Below are positions 39,601 to 52,335 of a stretch of 64,000 nt of DNA, piece after piece; the first letter of the stretch is position 1; each line of letters begins with the position of its first letter. Origin of the DNA: Nematostella vectensis (Eukaryota > Cnidaria > Anthozoa > Actiniaria > Edwardsiidae). The stretch is taken from NCBI RefSeq assembly GCF_932526225.1, contig NC_064036.1, positions 1-64,000 of the forward strand, given 5' to 3'. The notes under the pieces are model-generated. The model did no database searches and was not told the DNA's origin. It worked only from the letters and a program-made list of their open reading frames with translations. A program made the position numbers and the translations under genes.

Positions 39601-42600
39601 TTATTTTTTTTTTTAAATATCGATACTTAATTATACTGTTCTTGGTGTGTCATGACATGAAAAGAAGGTATAGGGACATTTTGATGTACTCTCAGCATCT
39701 TTGATGTGCTCATGCTTTGTTCAGGATCCTGTACATATTTTATGCACACAAGAACTAACTAGATTCCTTGGATAACTTGATTAAGTAGATTCTAACATAG
39801 AGCATAGCGCTCGATAGATTGATATACATTTTTTCCGAGTATACTGTTTTATTTTTCCTAATGTTACTTTTTGGAATTTACATTCGGAAAAAAAATTATC
39901 GATTGTAACCTTTTGGAGGTTACACTCGTAAAACAAATTCCCGAATGTAACCCTGAAGCTTTTCCCGAATGTAACATCCAGTGCGATGGTGACTTTGCTT
40001 GGGATAGTTTACGATACCAATAGTATTAAAAGTAATTTTCATTACAATTCCCTTCAGCAATGCCACGTTAGTCTTTCGTTGCGGGCACTTGACTACTAAC
40101 GCAGCGACCCGGGTTCGATTCCCGCTGATAGCCTATTTTTTTTTCTTTATTTTTTTTTTAAATATCGATACTTAATTATACTGTTCTTGGTGTGTCATGA
40201 CATAAAAAGAAGGTATAGGGACATTTTGATGTACTCTCAGCATCTTTGATGTGCTCATGCTTTGTTCAGGATCCTGTACATATTTTATGCACACAAGAAC
40301 TAACTAGATTCCTTGGATAACTTGATTAAGTAGATTCTAACATAGAGCATAGCGCTCGATAGATTGATATACCTTTTTTTCCGAGTATACTGTTTTATTT
40401 TTCCTAATGTTACTTTTTGGAATTTACATTCGGAAAAAAAATTGTCGATTGTAACCTTTTGGAGGTTACACTCGTATAACAAATTCCCGAATGTAACCCT
40501 GAAGCTTTTCCCGAATGTAACCTCCAGTCCGATGGTGACTTTGCTTGGGATAGTTTACGATACCAATAGTATTAAAAGTAATTTTCATTACAATTCCCTT
40601 CAGCAATGCCACGTTAGTCTTTCGTTGCGGGCACTTGACTACTAACGCAGCGAGCCGTGTTCGATTCCCGCTGATAGCCTATTTTTTTTCTTTATTTTTT
40701 TTTTTAAATATCGATACTCAATTATACTGTTCTTGGTGTGTCATGACATAAAAAGAAGGTATAGGGACATTTTTATGTACTCTCAGCATCTTTGATGTGC
40801 TCATGCTTTGTTCAGGATCCTGTACATAATTTATGCACACAAGAACTAACTAGATTCCTTGGATAACTTGATTAAGTAGATTCTAACATAGAGCATAGCG
40901 CTCGATAGATTGATATACCTTTTTTTCCGTGTATACTGTTTTATTTTTCCTAATGTTACTTTTTGGAATTTACATTCGGAAAAAAAATTATCGATTGTAA
41001 CCTTTTGGAGGTTACACTCGTAAAACAAATTCCCGAATGTAACCCTGAAGCTTTTCCCGAATGTAACCTCCAGTCCGATGGTGACTTTGCATGGGATAGT
41101 TTACGATACCAATAGTATTAAAAGTAATTTTCATTATAATTCCCTTCAACAATGCCACGTTAGTCTTTCGTTGCGGGCATTTGACTACTAACGCAGCGAC
41201 CCGGGTTCGATTCCCGCTGATAGCCTATTTTTTTTTCTTTATTTTTTTTTAAATATCGATACTTAATTATACTGTTCTTGGTGTGTCATGACATAAAAAG
41301 AAGGTATAGGGACATTTTGATGTACTCTCAGCATCTTTGATGTGCTCATGCTTTGTTCAGGATCCTGTACATATTTTATGCACACAAGAACTAACTAGAT
41401 TCCTTGGATAACTTGATTAAGTAGATTCTAACATAGAGCATAGCGCTCGATAGATTGATATACCTTTTTGTCCGAGTATACTGTTTTATTTTCCTAATGT
41501 TACTTTTTGGAATTTACATTCGGAAAAAAAATTATCGATTGTAACCTTTTGGAGGTTACACTCGTAAAACAAATTCCCGAATGTAACCCTGAAGCTTTTC
41601 CCGAATGTAACCTCCAGTCCGATGGTGACTTTGCTTGGGATAGTTTACGATACCAATAGTATTAAAAGTAATTTTCATTACAATTCCCTTCAGGAATGCC
41701 ACGTTAGTCTTTCGTTGCGGGCACTTGACTACTAACGCAGCGACCCGGGTTCGATTCCCGCTGATAGCCTATTTTTTTTTTTTCTTTATTTTTTTTTTAA
41801 ATATCGATACTTAATTATACTGTTCTTGGTGTGTCATGACATAAATAGAAGGTATAGGGACATTTTTATGTACTCTCAGCATCTTTGATGTGCTCATGCT
41901 TTGTTCAGGATCCTGTACATATTTTATGCACACAAGAACTAACTAGATTCCTTGGATAACTTGATTAAGTAGATTCTAACATAGAGCATAGCGCTCGATA
42001 GATTGATATACCTTTTTTTCCGTGTATACTGTTTTATTTTTCCTAATGTTACTTTTTGGAATTTACATTCGGAAAAAAAATTATCGATTGTAACCTTTTG
42101 GAGGTTACACTCGTAAAACAAATTCCCGAATGTAACCCTGAAGCTTTTCCCGAATGTAACCTCCAGTCCGATGGTGACTTTGCTTGGGATAGTTTACGAT
42201 ACCAATAGTATTAAAAGTAATTTTCATTACAATTCCCTTCAGGAATGCCACGTTAGTCTTTTGTTGCGGGCACTTGACTACTAACGCAGCGACCCGCGTT
42301 CGATTCCCGTTGATAGCCTATTTTTTTTTTCTTTATTTTTTTTTTAAATATCGATACTTAATTATACTGTTCTTGGTGTGTCATGACATAAATAGAAGGT
42401 ATAGGGACATTTTTATGTACTCTCAGCATCTTTGATGTGCTCATGCTTTGTTCAGGATCCTGTACATATTTTATGCACACAAGAACTAACTAGATTCCTT
42501 GGATAACTTGATTAAGTAGATTCTAACATAGAGCATAGCGCTCGATAGATTGATATACCTTTTTTTCCGTGTATACTGTTTTATTTTTCCTAATGTTACT

Positions 42601-43501
42601 TTTTGGAATTTACATTCGGAAAAAAAATTATCGATTGTAACCTTTTGGAGGTTACACTCGTAAAACAAATTCCCGAATGTAACCCTGAAGCTTTTCCCGA
42701 ATGTAACCTCCAGTCCGATGGTGACTTTGCTTGGGATAGTTTACGATACCAATATTATTAAAAGTAATTTTCATTACAATTCCCTTCAGCAATGCCACGT
42801 TAGTCTTTCGTTGCGGGCACTTGACTACTAACGCAGCGACCCGGGTTCGATTCCCGCTGATAGCCTATTTTTTTTTCTTTATTTTTTTTTTAAATATCGA
42901 TACTTAATTATACTGTTCTTGGTGTGTCATGACATAAAAAGAAGGTATAGGGACATTTTTATGTACTCTCAGCATCTTTGATGTGCTCATGCTTTGTTCA
43001 GGATCCTGTACATATTTTATGCACACAACAACTAACTATATTCCTTGGATAACTTGATTAAGTAGATTCTAACATAGAGCATAGCGCTCGATAGATTGAT
43101 ATACCTTTTTTTCCGAGTATACTGTTTTATTTTACCTAATGTTACTTTTTGGAATTTACATTCGAAAAAAAATTATCGATTGTAACCTTTTGGAGGTTAC
43201 ACTCGTAAAACAAATTCCCGAATGTAACCCTGAAGCATTTCCCGAATGTAACCTCCAGTCCGATGGTGACTTTGCTTGGGATAGTTTACGATACCAATAG
43301 TATTAAAAGTAATTTTCATTACAATTCCCTTCAGCAATGCCACGTTAGTCTTTCGTTGCGGGCACTTGACTACTAACGCAGCGAGCCGTGTTCGATTCTC
43401 GCTGATAGCCTATTTTTTTTCTTTATTTTTTTTTTTAAATATCGATACTCAATTATACTGTTCTTGGTGTGTCATGACATAAAAAGAAGGTATAGGGACA
43501 T
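33682..43501 (+). repeat. 18-unit tandem duplication, copy 2 (~9.82 kb)
   Basis: Near-identical to copy 1. The differences I noticed are scattered single bases: GGACAACT near 33,772, ATTGTCG near 33,898 (ATTATCG in copy 1), ATTGTTGA near 34,443, TTTCGAATT near 37,149, GCTAGGG near 38,906, AAGCACTA near 29,385 in copy 1 only, GACATGA near 39,655 and CAGTGCGATG near 39,980, plus T-run length changes. So few changes over 9.8 kb imply a recent event. Confidence 0.85.
38167..41441 (+). repeat. Six-unit cassette, copy 5
   Basis: Full a-f order inside duplication copy 2; it is the duplicate of cassette copy 4, ~9,820 bp downstream of it. Confidence 0.83.
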
Positions 43502-43627
43502 GTTTATGTACTCTCAGCATCTTTGATGTGCTCATGCTTTGTTCAGGATCCTGTACATATTTTATGCACACAAGAACTAACTAGATTCTTTGGATAACTT
43601 GATTAAGTAGATTCTAACATAGAGCAT

Positions 43628-44172
43628 AGCGCTCGATAGATTGATATACCTTTTTTTCCGTGTATACTGTTTTATTTTTCCTAATGTTACTTTTTGGAAT
43701 TTACATTCGGAAAAAAAAATATCGATTGTAACCTTTTGGAGGTTACACTCGTAAAACAAATTCCCGAATGTAACCCTGAAGCTTTTCCCGAATGTAACCT
43801 CCAGTCCGATGGTGACTTTGCTTGGGATAGTTTACGATACCAATAGTATTAAAAGTAATTTTCATTACAATTCCCTTCAGGAATGCCACGTTAGTCTTTC
43901 GTTGCGGGCACTTGACTACTAACGCAGCGACCCGGGTTCGATTCCCGCTGATAGCCTATTTTTTTTTCTTTATTTTTTTTTAAATATCGATACTTAATTA
44001 TACTGTTCTTGGTGTGTCATGACATAAAAAGAAGGTATAGGGACATTTTTATGTACTCTCAGCATCTTTGATGTGCTCATGCTTTGTTCAGGATCCTGTA
44101 CATATTTTATGCACACAAGAACTAACTAGATTCCTTGGATAACTTAATTAAGTAGATTCTAACATAGAGCAT
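43628..44172 (+). repeat. Unit 81, long-range match to unit 17
   Basis: It shares CCGTGTATAC, the AAATATCG form and the preceding TTCTTTGG with the unit at 8,726, 34.9 kb upstream (64 units). It is the first unit after the 9.82-kb duplication and marks the change to the distal subfamily mixture. Confidence 0.6.
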
Positions 44173-45024
44173 AGCGCTCGATAGATTGATATAACTTTTT
44201 TTCCGAGTATACTGTTTTATTTTTCCTAATGTTACTTTTTGGAATTTACATTCGGAAAAAAAATTATCGATTGTAACCTTTTGGAGGTTACACTCGTAAA
44301 ACAAATTCCCGAATGTAACCCTGAAGCTTTTCCCGAATGTAACCTCCAGTCCGATGGTGACTTTGCTTGGGATAGTTTACGATACCAATAGTATTAAAAG
44401 TAATTTTCATTACAATTCCCTTCAGCAATGCCACGTTAGTCTTTCGTTGCGGGCACTTGACTACTAACGCAGCTGCCCGGGTTCGATTCCCGCTGATAGC
44501 CAATTTTTTTTCATTATTTTTTTTTTAAATATCGATACTTAATTATACTGTTCTTGGTGTGTCATGACATAAAAAGAAGGTATAGGGACATTTTTATGTA
44601 CTCTCAGCATCTTTGATGTGCTCATGCTTTGTTCAGGATCCTGTACATATTTTATGCACACAAGAACTAACTAGATTCCTTGGATAACTTGATTAAGTAG
44701 ATTCTAACATAGAGCATAGCGCTCGATAGATTGATATACCTTTTTTTCCGAGTATACTGTTTTATTTTTCCTAATGTTACTTTTTGGAATTTACATTCGG
44801 AAAAAAAATTATCGATTGTAACCTTTTGGAGGTTACACTCGTAAAACAAATTCCCGAATGTAACCCTGAAGCTTTTCCCGAATGTAACCTTCAGTCCGAT
44901 GGTGACTTTGCTTGGGATAGTTTACGATACCAATAGTATTAAAAGTAATTTTCATTACAATTCCCTTCAGCAATGCCACGTTAGTCTTTCGTTGCGGGCA
45001 CTTGACTACTAACGCAGCGACCCG

Positions 45025-45035
45025 GGTTCGATTAC
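45025..45035 (+). promoter_or_regulatory. Degenerate B box, ATTAC form
   Basis: GGTTCGATTAC loses one of the two conserved terminal C residues. The following CAC breaks the T stem further. Representative of the ATTACCAC units beyond 45 kb. Confidence 0.6.
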
Positions 45036-46665
45036 CACTGATAGCCTATTTTTTGTCTTTATTTTTTTTTTAAATATCGATACTTAATTATACTGTTCTT
45101 GGTGTGTCATGACATAAAAAGAAGGTATAGGGACATTTTTATGTACTCTCAGCATCTTTGATGTGCTCATGCTTTGTTCAGGATCCTGTACATATTTTAT
45201 GCACACAAGAACTAACTAGATTCCTTGGATAACTTGATTAAGTAGATTCTAACATAGAGCATAGCGCTCGATAGATTGATATACCTTTTTTTCCGAGTAT
45301 ACTGTTTTATTTTTCCTAATGTTACTTTTTGGAATTTACATTCGGAAAAAAAAATTATCGATTGTAACCTTTTGGAGGTTACACTCGTAAAACAAATTCC
45401 CGAATGTAACCCTGAAGCTTTTCCCGAATGTAACCTCCAGCCCGATGGTGACTTTGCTTGGGATAGTTTACGATACCAATAATATTAAAAGTAATTTTCA
45501 TTACAATTCCCTTCAGCAATGCCACGTTAGTCTTTCGTTGCGGGCACTTGACTACTAACGCAGCTACCCGGGTTCGATTCCCGCTGATAGCCTATTTTTT
45601 TCTTTATTTTTTTTTTAAATACCGATACTTAATTATACTGTTCTTGGTGTGTCATGACATAAAAAGAAGGTATAGGGACATTTTTATGTACTCTCAGCAT
45701 CTTTGATGTGCTCATGCTTTGTTCAGGATCCTGTACATATTTTATGCACACAAGAACTAACTAGATTCCTTGGATAACTTGATTAAGTAGATTCTAACAT
45801 AGAGCATAGCGCTCGATAGATTGATATACCTTTTTTTCCGAGTATACTGTTTTATTTTTCCTAATGTTACTTTTTGGAATTTACATTCGGAAAAAAAATT
45901 ATCGATTGTAACCTTTTGGAGGTTACACTCGTAAAACTAATTCCCGAATGTAACCCTGAAGCTTTTCCCGAATGTAACCTCCAGTCCGATGGTGACTTTG
46001 CTTGGGATAGTTTACGATACAAATAGTATTAAAAGTAATTTTCATTACAATTCCCTTCAGCAATGCCACGTTAGTCTTTCGTTGCGGGCACTTGACTACT
46101 AACGCAGCTACCCGGGTTCGATTCCCGCTGTTAGCCTATTTTTTTTTTCTTTATTTTTTTTTTTTTTAAATATCGATACTTAATTATACTGTTCTTGGTG
46201 TGTCATGACATAAAAAGAAGGTATAGGGACATTTTTATGTACTCTCAGCATCTTTGATGTGCTCATGCTTTGTTCAGGATCCTGTACATATTTTATGCAC
46301 ACAAGAACTAACTAGATTCCTTGGATAACTTGATTAAGTAGATTCTAACATAGAGCATAGCGCTCGATAGATTGATATACCTTTTTTTCCGAGTATACTG
46401 TTTTATTTTTCCTAATGTTACTTTTTGGAATTTACATTCGGAAAAAAAATTATCGATTGTAACCTTTTGGAGGTTACACTCGTAAAACAAATTCCCGAAT
46501 GTAACCCTGAAGCTTTTCCCGAATGTAACCTCCAGTCCGATGGTGACTTTGCTTGGGATAGTTTACGATACCAATAGTATTAAAAGTAATTTTCATTACA
46601 ATTCCCTTCAGCAATGCCACGTTAGTCTTTCGTTGCGGGCACTTGACTACTAACGCAGCGACCCG

Positions 46666-46676
46666 GGTTCTTTTCC
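46666..46676 (+). promoter_or_regulatory. Degenerate B box, TTCTTTT form
   Basis: GGTTCTTTTCC replaces the invariant GA of the T loop by TT. These bases are needed for TFIIIC recognition in known B boxes, so I expect loss of function. The GGG/CCC stem is otherwise kept in most copies. Representative of about a dozen units from 46.6 to 58.1 kb. Confidence 0.6.
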
Positions 46677-49600
46677 TGCTGATAGCCTATTTTTTTTCTT
46701 TATTTTTTAAATATCGATACTTGATTATACTGTTCTTGGTGTGTCATGACATAAAAAGAAGGTATAGGGACATTTTTATGTACTCTCAGCATCTTTGATG
46801 TGCTCATGCTTTGTTCAGGATCCTGTACATATTTTATGCACACAACAACTAACTAGATTCCTTGGATAACTTAATTAAGTAGATTCTAACATAGAGCATA
46901 GCGCTCGATAGATTGATATAACTTTTTTTCCGAGTATACTGTTTTATTTTTCCTAATGTTACTTTTTGGAATTTACATTCGGAAAAAAAATTATCGATTG
47001 TAACCTTTTGGAGGTTACACTCGTAAAACAAATTCCCGAATGTAACCCTGAAGCTTTTCCCGAATGTAACCTCCAGTCCGATGGTGACTTTGCTTGGGAT
47101 AGTTTACGATACCAATAGTATTAAAAGTAATTTTCATTACAATTCCCTTCAGCAATGCCACGTTAGTCTTTCGTTGCGGGCACTTGACTACTAACGCAGC
47201 TGCCCGGGTTCGATTCCCGCTGATAGCCAATTTTTTTTCATTATTTTTTTTTTTAAATATCGATACTTAATTATACTGTTCTTGGTGTGTCATGACATAA
47301 AAAGAAGGTATAGGGACATTTTTATGTACTCTCAGCATCTTTGATGTGCTCATGCTTTGTTCAGGATCCTGTACATATTTTATGCACACAAGAACTAACT
47401 AGATTCCTTGGATAACTTGATTAAGTAGATTCTAACATAGAGCATAGCGCTCGATAGATTGATATACCTTTTTTTCCGAGTATACTGTTTTATTTTTCCT
47501 AATGTTACTTTTTGGAATTTACATTCGGAAAAAAAATTATCGATTGTAACCTTTTGGAGGTTACACTCGTAAAACAAATTCCCGAATGTAACCCTGAAGC
47601 TTTTCCCGAATGTAACCTCCAGTCCGATGGTGACTTTGCTTGGGAGAGTTTACGATACCAATAGTATTAAAAGTAATTTTCATTACAATTCCCTTCAGCA
47701 ATGCCACGTTAGTCTTTCGTTGCGGGCACTTGACTACTAACGCAGCGACCCGGGTTCGATTACCACTGATAGCCTATTTTTTGTCTTTATTTTTTTTTTA
47801 AATATCGATACTTAATTATACTGTTCTTGGTGTGTCATGACATAAAAAGAAGGTATAGGGACATTTTTATGTACTCTCAGCATCTTTGATGTGCTCATGC
47901 TTTGTTCAGGATCCTGTACATATTTTATGCACACAAGAACTAACTATATTCCTTGGATAACTTGATTAAGTAGATTCTAACATAGAGCATAGCGCTCGAT
48001 AGATTGATATACCTTTTTTTCCGAGTATACTGTTTTATTTTTCCTAATGTTACTTTTTGGAATTTACATTCGGAAAAAAAATTATCGATTGTAACCTTTT
48101 GGAGGTTACACTCGTAAAACAAATTCCCGAATGTAACCCTGAAGCTTTTCCCGAATGTAACCTCCAGTCCGATGGTGACTTTGCTTGGGATAGTTTACGA
48201 TACCAATAGTATTAAAAGTAATTTTCATTACAATTCCCTTCAGCAATGCCACGTTAGTCTTTCGTTGCGGGCACTTGACTACTAACGCAGCGACCCGGGT
48301 TCGATTACCACTGATAGCCTATTTTTTGTCTTTATTTTTTTTTTAAATATCGATACTTAATTATACTGTTCTTGGTGTGTCATGACATAAAAAGAAGGTA
48401 TAGGGACATTTTTATGTACTCTCAGCATCTTTGATGTGCTCATGCTTTGTTCAGGATCCTGTACATATTTTATGCACACAAGAACTAACTAGATTCCTTG
48501 GATAACTTGATTAAGTAGATTCTAACATAGAGCATAGCGCTCGATAGATTGATATACCTTTTTTTCCGAGTATACTGTTTTATTTTTCCTAATGTTACTT
48601 TTTGGAATTTACATTCGGAAAAAAAATTATCGATTGTAACCTTTTGGAGGTTACACTCGTAAAACAAATTCCCGAATGTAACCCTGAAGCTTTTCCCGAA
48701 TGTAACCTTCAGTCCGATGGTGACTTTGCTTGGGATAGTTTACGATACCAATAGTATTAAAAGTAATTTTCATTACAATTCCCTTCAGCAATGCCACGTT
48801 AGTCTTTCGTTGCGGGCACTTGACTACTAACGCAGCGACCCGGGTTCTTTTCCCGCTGATAGCCTATTTTTTTTCTTTATTTTTTAAATATCGATACTTG
48901 ATTATACTGTTCTTGGTGTGTCATGACATAAAAAGAAGGTATAGGGACATTTTTATGTACTCTCAGCATCTTTGATGTGCTCATGCTTTGTTCAGGATCC
49001 TGTACATATTTTATGCACACAAGAACTAACTATATTCCTTGGATAACTTGATTAAGTAGATTCTAACATAGAGCATAGCGCTCGATAGATTGATATACCT
49101 TTTTTTCCGAGTATACTGTTTTATTTTTTCTAATGTTACTTTTTGGAATTTACATTCGGAAAAAAAATTATCGATTGTAACCTTTTGGAGGTTACACTCG
49201 TAAAACAAATTCCCGAATGTAACCCTGAAGCTTTTCCCGAATGTAACCTCCAGTCCGATGGTGACTTTGCTTGGGATAGTTTACGATACCAATAGTATTA
49301 AAAGTAATTTTCATTACAATTCCCTTCAGCAATGCCACGTTAGTCTTTCGTTGCGGGCACTTGACTACTAACGCAGCGACCCGGGTTCGATTCCCGCTGA
49401 TAGCCTATTTTTTTTCTTTATTTTTTAAATATCGATACTTGATTATACTGTTCTTGGTGTGTCATGACATAAAAAGAAGGTATAGGGACATTTTTATGTA
49501 CTCTCAGCATCTTTGATGTGCTCATGCTTTGTTCAGGATCCTGTACATATTTTATGCACACAAGAACTAACTATATTCCTTGGATAACTTGATTAAGTAG

Positions 49601-52335
49601 ATTCTAACATAGAGCATAGCGCTCGATAGATTGATATACCTTTTTTTCCGAGTATACTGTTTTATTTTTCCTAATGTTACTTTTTGGAATTTACATTCGG
49701 AAAAAAAATTATCGATTGTAACCTTTTGGAGGTTACACTCGTAAAACAAATTCCCGAATGTAACCCTGAAGCTTTTCCCGAATGTAACCTCCAGTCCGAT
49801 GGTGACTTTGCTTGGGATAGTTTACGATACCAATAGTATTAAAAGTAATTTTCATTACAATTCCCTTCAGCAATGCCACGTTAGTCTTTCGTTGCGGGCA
49901 CTTGACTACTAACGCAGCGACCCGGGTTCGATTACCACTGATAGCCTATTTTTTGTCTTTATTTTTTTTTTAAATATCGATACTTAATTATACTGTTCTT
50001 GGTGTGTCATGACATAAAAAGAAGGTATAGGGACATTTTTATGTACTCTCAGCATCTTTGATGTGCTCATGCTTTGTTCAGGATCCTGTACATATTTTAT
50101 GCACACAAGAACTAACTAGATTCCTTGGATAACTTGATTAAGTAGATTCTAACATAGAGCATAGCGCTCGATAGATTGATATACCTTTTTTTCCGAGTAT
50201 ACTGTTTTATTTTTCCTAATGTTACTTTTTGGAATTTACATTCGGAAAAAAAATTATCGATTGTAACCTTTTGGAGGTTACACTCGTAAAACAAATTCCC
50301 GAATGTAACCCTGAAGCTTTTCCCGAATGTAACCTCCAGTCCGATGGTGACTTTGCTTGGGATAGTTTACGATACCAATAGTATTAAAAGTAATTTTCAT
50401 TACAATTCCCTTCAGCAATGCCACGTTAGTCTTTCGTTGCGGGCACTTGACTACTAACGCAGCGACCCGGGTTCGATTACCACTGATAGCCTATTTTTTG
50501 TCTTTATTTTTTTTTTAAATATCGATACTTAATTATACTGTTCTTGGTGTGTCATGACATAAAAAGAAGGTATAGGGACATTTTTATGTACTCTCAGCAT
50601 CTTTGATGTGCTCATGCTTTGTTCAGGATCCTGTACATATTTTATGCACACAAGAACTAACTAGATTCCTTGGATAACTTGATTAAGTAGATTCTAACAT
50701 AGAGCATAGCGCTCGATAGATTGATATACCTTTTTTTCCGAGTATACTGTTTTATTTTTCCTAATGTTACTTTTTGGAATTTACATTCGGAAAAAAAATT
50801 ATCGATTGTAACCTTTTGGAGGTTACACTCGTAAAACAAATTCCCGAATGTAACCCTGAAGCTTTTCCCGAATGTAACCTCCAGTCCGATGGTGACTTTG
50901 CTTGGGATAGTTCACGATACCAATAGTATTAAAAGTAATTTTCATTACAATTCCCTTCAGCAATGCCACGTTAGTCTTTCGTTGCGGGCACTTGACTACT
51001 AACGCAGCGACCCGGGTTCTTTTCCCGCTGATAGCCTATTTTTTTTCTTTATTTTTTAAATATCGATACTTGATTATACTGTTCTTGGTGTGTCATGACA
51101 TAAAAAGAAGGTATAGGGACATTTTTATGTACTCTCAGCATCTTTGATGTGCTCATGCTTTGTTCAGGATCCTGTACATATTTTATGCACACAAGAACTA
51201 ACTATATTCCTTGGATAACTTGATTAAGTATATTCTAACATAGAGCATAGCGCTCGATAGATTGATATACCTTTTTTTCCGAGTATACTGTTTTATTTTT
51301 CCTAATGTTACTTTTTGGAATTTACATTCGGAAAAAAAATTATCGATTGTAACCTTTTGGAGGTTACACTCGTAAAACAAATTCCCGAATGTAACCCTGA
51401 AGCTTTTCCCGAATGTAACCTCCAGTCCGATGGTGACTTTGCTTGGGATAGTTTACGATACCAATAGTATTAAAAGTAATTTTCATTACAATTCCCTTCA
51501 GCAATGCCACGTTAGTCTTTCGTTGCGGGCACTTGACTACTAACGCAGCGACCCGAGTTCTTTTCCCGCTGATAGCCTATTTTTTTTCTTTATTTTTTAA
51601 ATATCGATACTTGATTATACTGTTCTTGGTGTGTCATGACATAAAAAGAAGGTATAGGGACATTTTTATGTACTCTCAGCATCTTTGATGTGCTCATGCT
51701 TTGTTCAGGATCCTGTACATATTTTATGCACACAAGAACTAACTATATTCCTTGGATAACTTGATTAAGTAGATTCTAACATAGAGCATAGCGCTCGATA
51801 GATTGATATACCTTTTTTTCCGAGTATACTGTTTTATTTTTCCTAATGTTACTTTTTGGAATTTACATTCGGAAAAAAAAATATCGATTGTAACCTTTTG
51901 GAGGTTACACTCGTAAAACAAATTCCCGAATGTAACCCTGAAGCTTTTCCAGAATGTAACCTCCAGTCCGATGGTGACTTTGCTTGGGATAGTTTACGAT
52001 ACCAATAGTATTAAAAGTAATTTTCATTACAATTCCCTTCAGCAATGCCACGTTAGTCTTTCGTTGCGGGCACTTGACTACTAACGCAGCGACCCGGGTT
52101 CGATTACCACTGATAGCCTATTTTTTGTCTTTATTTTTTTTTTTAAATATCGATACTTAATTATACTGTTCTTGGTGTGTCATGACATAAAAAGAAGGTA
52201 TAGGGACATTTTTATGTACTCTCAGCATCTTTGATGTGCTCATGCTTTGTTCAGGATCCTGTACATATTTTATGCACACAAGAACTAACTAGATTCCTTG
52301 GATAACTTGATTAAGTAGATTCTAACATAGAGCAT

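Larger units (their letters stand above)
44173..52335 (+). repeat. Distal subfamily mixture with damaged B boxes
   Basis: Three forms of the tRNA-like 3' part alternate. One has ATTACCAC (near 45,031, 47,760, 48,305, 49,932, 50,476 and 52,104). One has GGTTCTTTTCC (near 46,666, 48,843, 51,016 and, as GAGTTCTTTT, 51,555). One has GCTACCC or GCTGCCC with an intact box (near 44,472, 45,564, 46,108 and 47,199). The TTCTTTT form usually goes with a short T tract and ACTTGATT, giving 541-bp units. Marker unit CTTAATTAAG plus CAGCTGCCC occurs at 44,173 and 46,900, five units apart. No genes are visible. Confidence 0.75.

Noticed and set aside
44288-44503. 71-codon minus-strand frame through the tRNA-like segment
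   Set aside because: Starts at TTG within the T tract. Its residues are a translation of the B-box/T-arm region, a common source of spurious proteins.
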